Positions 57,085 through 64,000 of a DNA stretch of 64,000 bases are shown here, piece after piece; within the stretch, counting starts at the first letter, position 1, and each line of letters starts with the position of its first letter. The translations under genes were made by a program, and so were the position numbers. Below the pieces are notes generated by a model. The model worked only from the letters and a program-made list of their open reading frames with translations, did no database searches and was not told the origin of the DNA. The stretch lies in the NCBI GenBank assembly GCA_963788085.1, contig CAWBFS010000045.1, positions 11,856 to 75,855 on the forward strand, written 5' to 3'. The DNA comes from AP-15 sp963788085. Lineage in GTDB: Bacteria; Pseudomonadota; Alphaproteobacteria; ATCC43930; CGMCC-115725.

Positions 57085-57984
57085 ATGATCGATCGGACCG
57101 CGACGTTGCGCCGGCTTCTCGCCGAGGAGGACTTCATCGACATGCCCGTCGCCTATGACCCGCTCGGCGGCCGGCTGATCGAGAGCCTCGGGTTCAAGAC
57201 CGTCTACAATGGCGGGTTCGTGACCGGCGCATCGCGCTGCACTTCCGAACCGCTGCTGACGATGGACGAGCAGGTGCGCACCGCCGGCGATATCGCCAAG
57301 GCGGTCAACGTGCCGGTCGTCGCGGATGCCGGAGCGGGCTTCGGCGAGCCGCTGCACACGATGCGCGCGGTCAAGGAGTTCATCCACGCCGGCATCAGCG
57401 GCATCCATATCGAGGACCAGCTCTTTCCGAAGCGCGCGCATTACCACAAATATGTCGCGCACGTGATCCCGCGGAGCGACTTCGTCGACAAGATCAAATT
57501 CGCCTGCCGCCAGCGCGACGAAACCGACAAGGATTTCGTCATCATCGCGCGCAGCGATTCCTGCCGCTTCGAAGGGCTCGAAGAAGCGGTGACCCGGATC
57601 AACATGGCGGCCGATGCCGGCGCCGACATGGGAATGATTTTCCCGCGCACCCCGGAGGAGCTGCAGCAGGCGACGAAGGCCGCGAAGGTTCCGCTGGTCT
57701 ATGTCCGCAGCCTTGGCAACCGCGACAACCGTCCGACCCCGAGCTCGAAGCAATTGGCCGAGATGGGCTACAAGGCCTGCATCGACGCCTTGCTCTACTT
57801 GCTGGTCAGCTTCCATCACGCCAAGCTGGCACTGATGGAGCTGAAGCAGAACGGCGAGTATGGCGGCCTCAGCCAGGAAGACTGCGTCGCCGCCCGGCAC
57901 GAAATCGAGACGCTGGTGGGCCTCGACCAGTTCTATGAGGTCGAAGAGCAGACGGTTGAAGATAAGAAATGGGGTGATCGGTAA
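57085..57984 (+). CDS. Isocitrate lyase/PEP mutase superfamily protein
   Basis: 299 residues from MIDRTATLRRLLAEEDFIDM, GGGGAGAAAG upstream. TIM-barrel metal site VVADAGAGFGEPLHTMRAVK and GISGIHIEDQLFPKRAHYHK. The catalytic Cys of true isocitrate and methylisocitrate lyases (KKCGH loop) is replaced by KRAHYH, so a lyase of that kind is unlikely; decarboxylase, hydrolase or mutase chemistry is possible. The TAA overlaps the start of the next gene by one base, so the pair is coupled. Confidence 0.8.
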   Translation: MIDRTATLRRLLAEEDFIDMPVAYDPLGGRLIESLGFKTVYNGGFVTGASRCTSEPLLTMDEQVRTAGDIAKAVNVPVVADAGAGFGEPLHTMRAVKEFIHAGISGIHIEDQLFPKRAHYHKYVAHVIPRSDFVDKIKFACRQRDETDKDFVIIARSDSCRFEGLEEAVTRINMAADAGADMGMIFPRTPEELQQATKAAKVPLVYVRSLGNRDNRPTPSSKQLAEMGYKACIDALLYLLVSFHHAKLALMELKQNGEYGGLSQEDCVAARHEIETLVGLDQFYEVEEQTVEDKKWGDR

Positions 57985-58850
57985 TGAACTGGACCGAACG
58001 GCGCGAGCGCTTCCGCGCAATCCTTTCCGGCAATCGCTGCGTCCATCCGGGATCCGTGTACGACGCGATCTCGGCGCGGATCGCCGAGGATCTCGGCTTC
58101 AAAATCGGGATGTTCTCCGGCTCGATCGGGTCGATGTCGGTGCTCGGCGCCCCCGACCTTGTCGTGCTGACCTTGACCGAATTCGCCGGCCAGGCCTACC
58201 GCATCTGCCGTGCCGGCAACCTCGCCCTGCTGGTCGACGCCGACCACGGCTACGGCAATGCGCTCAACGTGCGCCGCACCGTCGAGGAGTTGGAAACTGC
58301 CGGGGTCTGCGCGATGTCGATCGAGGATACGGTATTGCCGCGGCCCTATGGATCGGGCGGCAAGCCGAGCTTGAGCTCGGTCGAAGAGGGTGTCGGCAAG
58401 ATGAAGGCGGCGCTGTCGGCGCGCCAGGACAAGAACCTCGTCATTGCCGGGCGCACCAGTGCGCTGGCGATCGCCAACCTCGACGAGGCCCTGAAGCGCG
58501 CCCAGGCTTATGAGGCGGCCGGGGTCGACGCGATCTTCCTCGCCGGCGGCGTTACGGTCGAGGCTGTCGAAGCGGTGTCCTCGGCGATCAGGATCCCGCT
58601 GATCCTCGGCGGCGGCGCCGGTCAGCTCGGCGATCTCGATTGGCTGGGGGCGCATCGGGTCCGGGTCGCATTGCAGACGCATGCCCCCTTCTCGGCCGCG
58701 GTGCAGGCGGTCTATGACACGCTGAAGGCGTTGCGCGACGGTGTCGCACCGCGCGATCTGAAGAACATCGCCTCGCCCGAGCTGATGCGGCGGGTCACTC
58801 GCGCCGACGGCTATCAGCAATGGACGAAGGACTTTCTCGGCGGCGGTTGA
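57984..58850 (+). CDS. Oxaloacetate decarboxylase-like ICL/PEP mutase superfamily protein
   Basis: 288 residues. MNWTERRERFRAILSGNRCV, HPGSVYDAISARIAEDLGFK, LLVDADHGYGNALNVRRTVE (metal site DADHGYG) and AMSIEDTVLPRPYG match the PA4872-type oxaloacetate decarboxylases. As in those, the lyase Cys loop is absent. Translationally coupled to the preceding paralogue, suggesting they work together. Confidence 0.85.
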   Translation: MNWTERRERFRAILSGNRCVHPGSVYDAISARIAEDLGFKIGMFSGSIGSMSVLGAPDLVVLTLTEFAGQAYRICRAGNLALLVDADHGYGNALNVRRTVEELETAGVCAMSIEDTVLPRPYGSGGKPSLSSVEEGVGKMKAALSARQDKNLVIAGRTSALAIANLDEALKRAQAYEAAGVDAIFLAGGVTVEAVEAVSSAIRIPLILGGGAGQLGDLDWLGAHRVRVALQTHAPFSAAVQAVYDTLKALRDGVAPRDLKNIASPELMRRVTRADGYQQWTKDFLGGG

Positions 58851-58863
58851 GCGTAATTTCCCC

Positions 58864-60195
58864 TCAACGCGGCGCCGGGGCGAGCGGGTCGAAGAGGTCG
58901 TCAGGCGGCGAAAATTCCGCTCCGTTGAAGCCCATCGCGGCGAGGAACGCGTCCCGCACCTCCGGCGGCTGGCCGGTCTGGAAGATGTAGCCTTCGAGGC
59001 CGCGCCGGCTGAGCGGGTCACGCAGCATCTCGGCGCGCGTCAGGCCATCGATGAGCGGCCGGCGGTCGGCGACCGGCAGGTGGATAGAGTGGTTTAGAGC
59101 GGAGTTGCGGATCACCGCCTTTGGGTCTTCGCCGCGCGCGACCGCTTCGAGGTCACGCAGAAAGCGGCGGCGGATCATGACGATGCCGCGGTCGCTCGAG
59201 CCGAGATATTCCTGGCTGCGGTCGGCGATCCGTCCTTGTCCGACCCAAGTCACGAAGTCCTGGTTCATGACATGACTGGTGATCCAGCGCCCGGTCTTTT
59301 CGTCGGCGATCGGCCCCTGCCAGGTCGGGATCCGGTCCTGGACGTAGGGCTCGCGTTCTTTCGGCACGCGGCTGAAGGTCCACGTGATGCTGAGCGTGTT
59401 CTCGTCGTCGATCGGCACGCGATATTCGATGTGGTTGCCGGTGAACAGGGCATTCGGCCATAGGCAGACGCGTCCGATCGTCCACAGCTCGTCATGCTCG
59501 GTGGTGTCGACGCGGATGCGCTTGTACTGGAAGCCGTACTCGAATTCGCCGAAATCGACCTTGACATGGTGCGGCGCGTAGGGGCCGGTCCCGCCCTTCA
59601 GCCGCACGCTCCAGTTCGAATGGGTCCATTCGAAATGCACCGGGTCGATCGAGTTCTCCTGGCACTGGAACCAGTTGCACGGGATCTCGGCCTTGACAAT
59701 CTGGCGGAAACCGTTCGGCCACGAGAAGAATTCCCAATCCGGCACCAACGGCCGCGGCTCGGGCCCGAGATAGGCCCAAACGAGCCCGGCCCATTCGCAG
59801 ACCGGGTACGCCTTGATGCGGATCGCGTCTTTGAGCCGCGCTTCGGGATGGGCCACGTCCTCATAGGGTTGCGCGAGACAGTGGCCGGCCTCGTCATAGA
59901 GCCAGCCGTGGTAATTGCAGCGCAACCCGTGCGCCTCGACATAGCCATAGCTGAGATCGGCGCGGCGATGCCGGCAATGGCGGTCGATGAGGCCCCAGCG
60001 CCCGCCGAGATCCTTGTAGAGCACGAGGTCTTCGCCCAATAGCCGCACCGGCTTCGCGCCCGGCCGATCGAGCTCGCTGGCGCCGGCGATCGGCCACCAG
60101 TAGCGGCGCAGCAGATCGCCCATTGGCGTCCCGGCGCCGGTCTGTGTCAGCAGCTCCCAACGGCTGGGCGGCTCGTGGGTCCGATCTGGCATCAC
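58864..60195 (-). CDS. Rieske-type ring-hydroxylating oxygenase, alpha subunit
   Basis: 443 residues. Rieske centre CRHRRADLSYGYVEAHGLRC followed by NYHGW; the catalytic domain has CNWFQCQENSIDPVHFEWTH with the D/E-x-H-x4-5-H iron ligands. The pattern resembles phthalate-dioxygenase-like or demethylase oxygenases, with no beta subunit nearby. Convergent with the decarboxylase gene (13 bp gap). Confidence 0.88.
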   Translation of the reverse strand: MMPDRTHEPPSRWELLTQTGAGTPMGDLLRRYWWPIAGASELDRPGAKPVRLLGEDLVLYKDLGGRWGLIDRHCRHRRADLSYGYVEAHGLRCNYHGWLYDEAGHCLAQPYEDVAHPEARLKDAIRIKAYPVCEWAGLVWAYLGPEPRPLVPDWEFFSWPNGFRQIVKAEIPCNWFQCQENSIDPVHFEWTHSNWSVRLKGGTGPYAPHHVKVDFGEFEYGFQYKRIRVDTTEHDELWTIGRVCLWPNALFTGNHIEYRVPIDDENTLSITWTFSRVPKEREPYVQDRIPTWQGPIADEKTGRWITSHVMNQDFVTWVGQGRIADRSQEYLGSSDRGIVMIRRRFLRDLEAVARGEDPKAVIRNSALNHSIHLPVADRRPLIDGLTRAEMLRDPLSRRGLEGYIFQTGQPPEVRDAFLAAMGFNGAEFSPPDDLFDPLAPAPR

Positions 60196-60630
60196 CGAAG
60201 ATCCTCGCTTGTCATGCTAACGGAAACAGTTGCTGCTTACACGTGGAGCCTGTGCTGATCGGGATGCTAGTGCACAGATTCATTCAATCGATGCAACTCG
60301 ACGTCCCCTCCGCGCTTTCCCGTGGGCCTTCAGCCCACGGACTTGTTCCGTGGGGAAGACCGGGATCATCTTTTGCCGTGGGCACCGGCTTTCGCCGGTG
60401 TAGCGGGATTTGAGATGAGCGATGGCGCGTCATTGCCTGATTATTCGTGTGACTACACTCGAAGCACTAGCTGTTTCTGCCGTTTTTTGCAGCGAAAATA
60501 GAGCGGTCGACCTCGCTCCGCCGCGGAAATCCTGGGTTGGAGCGCCGCGACCGGGCGCGATAACAGCGCCAATTCCGCGGTCGGTTTGCTGTCTTCCGCT
60601 GTACCGGGAGCATGGCTCGAGCTCAGGTCC
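60196..60630. other. Non-coding stretch with small hairpins
   Basis: No gene is supported in these 435 bp. CCCGTGGGCCTTCAGCCCAC and ACCGGCTTTCGCCGGT, at about 60319-60395, are short stem-loops. The minus-strand frame crossing 60453-60992 belongs to the DUF5681 gene only in its first third. Confidence 0.5.
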
Positions 60631-61126
60631 TTAGCGGGCCGTATACCCACAAGGATCTGGACGGCTTGCTGCCTGCGCGTCCTCCAATTGCCGCAAGCGA
60701 TGATCGAAATCGCTCGCGTCGATTGCCCCGCAGAAAGCTTTCGATCATCTGCGACAGCGCGAACCCTTCTCCCGGGGTGATGCCGCCGCGCCCGACCGCG
60801 TCGGCGACCGCCTTTATCGCGCCAAGGATGTCGGCCGCGCTGTCGATCGACGGCAGAGACAGCTCGACCCGAGCGGTCGCGCCGCGGCGCGACGGTGCGG
60901 CCGAGACAGAGCCGCAATGCCGTCGGATCGCCGGCGAGGGCGAGTTCGACCGCCTTGCGGCTCAGCGCCGTCGCTTCGCCATCGAGCAACAATTGCGCCG
61001 CCCGAGTCGACCGTTCACCGCGCCGCGAGGCCGCCCGCCCGGATTTCCGGACCGCCCCTTCGCAAACGGTCGACCTCGAACCTTTTTAGCTGTCGTTGCC
61101 GTTTTCTGCTGAGAAATATCAGTCAT
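60631..61126 (-). CDS. DUF5681 domain protein (several frame breaks)
   Basis: About 165 residues when repaired. The start at 61126 has GAGGTGGAG upstream; it reads MTDISQQKTATTAKKVRGRP then FAKGRSGNP, the DUF5681 N-terminal signature. A second frame gives LLLDGEATALSRKAVELALA and GDPTALRLCLGR; a third GITPGEGFALSQMIESFLR and a fourth DASDFDHRLRQLE to the stop at 60631. The domain is widespread in alphaproteobacteria, often in mobile regions; role unknown. Confidence 0.65.
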
Positions 61127-61144
61127 CGCTCCACCTCAATCGGT

Positions 61145-61164
61145 GGTAGTGTCCTCATTTGACC
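61145..61164 (+). repeat. Left 20-bp inverted repeat of AT-rich island
   Basis: GGTAGTGTCCTCATTTGACC. Its inverted partner at 63834-63853 matches at 18 of 20 positions. It lies in the short gap between the DUF5681 start and the small hypothetical gene. Confidence 0.65.
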
Positions 61165-61172
61165 GGCTCGCC

Positions 61173-61467
61173 TCAGCGTCCGGTCTTACCGCGATGCTCA
61201 GCCACGATCGCCGCTCGCACAGCTTCCAGCGGCGAGTTGATTCGATCCGTATGAGTACGGCGAAAAACCGCCGCTTAGTGCTCCCTCGATCGGCGAGTAC
61301 CAGGCGTAGGCGCGAGTCGCAGTCGGATGCCCGGACAGATCAAAGACGTGCACCACGCCTTCCCATACGGTCTTGCCATCAAATGTCTCACGGACTGGCA
61401 CGGATTGGGCGAGCGTGGCGGTACCGCCGTGCATGCGTTCAACGGCTTCGCGGAGCTGATCATGCAT
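61173..61467 (-). CDS. Small hypothetical protein (frame breaks near 3' end)
   Basis: About 97 residues when repaired. MHDQLREAVERMHGGTATLA, VPVRETFDGKTVWEGVVHVF and DLSGHPTATRAYAWYSPIEG are clear; the C-terminus in another frame reads NSPLEAVRAAIVAEHRGKTG to a stop at 61173. I have no functional assignment. Its start overlaps the end of the preceding gene's frame, and the left inverted repeat follows immediately. Confidence 0.55.
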
Positions 61468-62307
61468 CGAGTATCTGCTCCGACATGATCCTAACTCTAT
61501 TTCCTTCCGTCCGAATTAATCGCGCATCGTATAAAAAAGCGATTGGCCCTAAACGCGCAAACGATTGAGCGCCAACCGATGATCTCTCTACAATTTTGAG
61601 TAGCATTTCTAGGCACAGCGCAACAACAAAAACACAGCAGGAAACGAATTCCCTAAGTGAACCGGCCCCACCCACACCAAGATCGACCATCATTGGATCG
61701 CGTCCCCATTGGGCAGAGAGCCGCCCTAGAATTTTTCGTTCATTTGTTCTATGCCATAAGGGAACCACACATTCATCTTATGTTGATATTGCAGTTCATT
61801 TCGTACGCTGCTCAGCCAAGTGTGTCGTCGCACGCCACTTCTGCTCAATATTGTGATAAACTCTGTAAATTTTCCAAATACAGCTCGCGCATCGTTCGGC
61901 GCGAGCGAACCGGACAACACCTGTTCCGTCAACTTGCTTAACTTCACACCAAATAATCTCCAAAACACTTCATGCGTCCCGCCCCCGCAGCCAGAACCGG
62001 AAGCCCGTTTTGCGGTTACGGCTGTAGATGTGGAATTGAGCAAGCAATGGTATAATCCCCGATCGACGCTGAAATTCGGCACTTTCCCTGATATCGACAA
62101 TAAGCGAGTTATACCACCAATGTGATTGCTATCTAAATAAGAGCAGCTTTCGCCTAGCATCCGCATTAATGAATGGCCAGCATAAAATGACGAATAATAC
62201 AGCTTCACAAGCGCCCACGCGATGGTGTTACGTTCTCTAATCTCTTGAGAAACCGGTGCCACACTCTGGAGGGCTGCGCACGCAAACCTGGAGCAGTCTG
62301 ACCCCAA
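61460..62307 (-). CDS. HEPN-like protein of unknown function (frame breaks)
   Basis: About 280 residues when repaired; the start is unresolved (TTG at 62307, possibly earlier). NTIAWALVKLYYSSFYAGHS and LMRMLGESCSYLDSNHIGG give the helical KLYYSSFYAGHSL pattern of HEPN-type proteins, and SSVRNELQYQHKMNVWFPYG contains RNELQYQH, which fits the R-x4-6-H motif of HEPN ribonucleases. Near 61750 the frame shifts to NERKILGRLSAQWGRDPMMV and a hydrophobic stretch. Base composition is visibly AT-richer than the rest. Low certainty of fold. Confidence 0.45.
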
Positions 62308-63284
62308 AGCTCCGGCAATCGTGTCTGACTGGCGGAAATCCGCCGAAATTGCAAATCGTTCCGTCGCAGCCGCTGAAAGAAGAGCTCAAGCACCTCAGAA
62401 AAATTTGCTACTGTATATTCTTCTCCATAACGGTCACAGACCTTCTCAGCTACTAGCGGGAACAAGAGCATGATTGCCCGCAAAAGGGTGGGATTAATGA
62501 TGTTTTTTTCCGCTTCAAATTCACGAAGACCCGAAATCCATGTCTGGATGTACGACCGTCCGCTTCGTTTTCTCCAAAGCTTTCCCACACAGGTTTGAGA
62601 GCCGCGTTAAAGGTCACGCGCGATATCTTGCCCCGCTGTCGCGCCGTACCGCTCAGCAAGCCAAAAAGGGGGCTAGATCAGTCTGAATTAAATAAGTCAA
62701 ACACATCGCGCAGAAGTGAATTCCTGATCAGTTTCCGTCTCTGCCATCCGTTTTATGTCCAGCAGTAGCTCGTTCGGAACCGGGCGCTGTTTGTTGTTGA
62801 TATCTATAAACAGGCGACATTCCTCAGCCTTGGACAAATTGTTATATATGACTACAGGGACACGCAAGCGAGAACGTGCCAAGCGAAAACCAAATATGCG
62901 ATGCTGACCATCAATTATCAGAAACGCTCTAGGATCGTTCCGAAAGCTTAAAGTTCTTGTGCGCCTCGAATATCTCAGCTGAGCCTCAGGCTGCGCCGAC
63001 AAGACTATGGAACTGGGGATCGTGCCAAAACCGCTGTCTATATAATCCGCGATTTCCTGCGCACGTCGTTGATCAAGCGCCCGTTGAAAGCCGTCCTGCG
63101 GATTTTCGTCACGAGTATCGACAATGCATGTCTCCCCTAGCACGTCGCTAGGCATGGAAAGGGTGTAGAAGCGGTGCTTCCCCTGAAGGATGAGGCTGGC
63201 GGTAAAGCTATAGCTCTCGCGACGCTCGGTAACGTCCAAGAGATCATCGCTAGCATCCTCGGCATCGGCGATAGCTCTGGCCAT
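62205..63284 (-). CDS. DGQHR-domain protein (DndB-like superfamily; frame breaks)
   Basis: The start at 63284 has GAGGAGG upstream. After LDVTERRESYSFTASLILQG and FYTLSMPSDVLGETCIVDTR comes DQRRAQEIADYIDSGFGTIP and the signature AFLIIDGQHRIFGFRLARSR, then LFIDINNKQRPVPNELLLDI. Later frames supply KISRVTFNAALKPVWESFGE and IQTWISGLREFEAEKNIINP to FSEVLELFFQRLRRND. Two or three breaks (near 62700, 62560). DGQHR proteins occur in DNA phosphorothioation and other defence or mobile loci. The 3' boundary with the HEPN-like gene is ambiguous; the two could even be one protein. Confidence 0.72.
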
Positions 63285-63318
63285 TACGCCTCCTCGCAGC
63301 ATAAGGCATTGATATCAT

Positions 63319-63839
63319 TCATTCAAAAAGTGCGGCCGCACTTGTATACCCTGGATTGAGATCATATTCTATAGGTGGCGCGTTAATCGACACCCCAAGA
63401 TTCACAGCGTTGGAACTCGGCGAATATATGGTCGCGGATGACGGTCCGAGCGAGACGATCCTCCGCAATATGCGGTCCAAACGGCTCGCGCCCACCTTGT
63501 CAAAGGCATCGAGCGCCTGGAGGGCATAGTTGATGTTTTCTCTGGCTCGCGGCGTCGGCGCACTAGCGCACTCGTTTTCGAGGTCAAGGCGGCACCTCGC
63601 CAAGATGCCATGATCTCTGGTCGCACTGGTCAAGAAACGCGGAATTGCCCTGAAAAGATGTCGATACATCTATCGTATTCCACGCCTATAGGCGCGAGCT
63701 TCAGCGTTGTCCCACCAACTACCGCCGTCCGATGCGCAACATCGAGGCGGCATGTGGCATCATCCGTCGCGGACGGGACGGAATCGACCCGCCGTCCGAT
63801 TTTGATTCCGACGCGGCCATCTATCGCGGCTAAGGCCAA
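63319..63839 (-). CDS. Unknown protein upstream of the DGQHR gene (one frame break)
   Basis: About 170 residues when repaired. The first frame, from a TTG at 63839, has ALAAIDGRVGIKIGRRVDSV and LKLAPIGVEYDRCIDIF; near 63650 it shifts to RAIPRFLTSATRDHGILARC, then INYALQALDAFDKVGASRLD and an end PGYTSAAALFE. I do not recognise it. It precedes the DGQHR start by about 35 bp and begins inside the right inverted repeat. Confidence 0.4.
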
Positions 63840-63853
63840 ATTAGGACACTACC
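63834..63853 (-). repeat. Right 20-bp inverted repeat of AT-rich island
   Basis: On the minus strand GGTAGTGTCCTAATTTGGCC, two mismatches from the left copy at 61145-61164 and in opposite orientation. The remaining 147 bp to the window edge show no supported gene. Confidence 0.65.
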
Positions 63854-64000
63854 CAACGGTCACCCTGACGCCCGCCGCCCGATGCCCTCTGGAGACGCGA
63901 ATACCATGAGATTATGGCAATTTTGTTGTTGTCGATCACCGGCGCTGCCCGGTCAGCACCATTCGACATCACGGCTGCCGCACCGTGAGCACACATGCAC

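Noticed and set aside
60453..60992. 179-residue minus-strand protein
   Set aside because: Only its first third matches DUF5681 text; the rest is an Arg-rich shifted frame and belongs to the frame-broken DUF5681 gene.

Overview
The window is GC-rich DNA from an alphaproteobacterium. The evidence is a complete 14-gene complex I operon (nuoA to nuoN) followed on the same strand by birA, coaX, RNase J, methylmalonyl-CoA epimerase and a DUF1467 protein, plus a clustered hup/lon/clpX/clpP/tig set and ETF-ubiquinone oxidoreductase. A Rhodospirillales- or Hyphomicrobiales-like source fits, but the genus cannot be told from sequence reading alone. About half of the genes, including essential ones (nuoL, nuoM, nuoG, tig), carry one-base frame breaks that leave full-length homology on both sides. 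The simplest reading is residual indel error in the assembly rather than decay. Those genes are listed with the span of the restored gene, and exact boundaries and start codons are less certain there.

Layout. 0-3.3 kb: a probable GRRM-type RiPP cluster on the minus strand (two Trp-x-Asn-rich precursors, a radical SAM/SPASM maturase GrrM and an unrecognised secreted protein), lying between two Tag-family DNA glycosylase genes. 3.3-22.5 kb: DNA-3-methyladenine glycosylase and the long nuo operon with its downstream housekeeping genes, read right to left. 22.6-30 kb: tRNA-Asp, tRNA-Val, HU, Lon, ClpX, ClpP, trigger factor (with a tandem-repeat tail) and tRNA-Leu. 30-37 kb: malonyl-CoA decarboxylase, the NAD(P)HX repair enzyme, tRNA-His, an MBL-fold hydrolase, a UDG-like protein, a ChaC-like cyclotransferase and an LLM-class flavin enzyme. 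37.3-40.2 kb: a SEFIR-STAND-TPR protein whose TPR units are nearly identical 123-bp DNA repeats, a likely immune-type sensor. 40.2-46.6 kb: rpsI/rplM, an acyl-CoA cluster with a probable 2-methylfumaryl-CoA isomerase, a PA0069-type radical SAM protein and a pair of TIGR04283/TIGR04282 transferases. 46.6-51.2 kb: moaB diverging from a [2Fe-2S] ferredoxin / CYP153-like P450 / flavin monooxygenase operon, with a striking double palindrome between them and a TetR regulator at the far end. 51.2-60.2 kb: family-4 UDG, ETF-QO, a TPR protein, ispE, tRNA-Gln, two ICL/PEP-mutase superfamily genes and a Rieske oxygenase. 60.6-63.9 kb: a foreign-looking, visibly more AT-rich stretch with a DUF5681 gene, a small hypothetical, a HEPN-like protein, a DGQHR-domain protein and an unknown gene, the last four bracketed by 20-bp inverted repeats.

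The most interesting parts are the GRRM peptide system, the SEFIR-STAND repeat protein, the inverted-repeat-bounded DGQHR/HEPN island and the double-palindrome control region of the P450 operon. Several mini-repeat families (GC-rich intergenic palindromes, two 15-bp tandem arrays) are scattered through the window.
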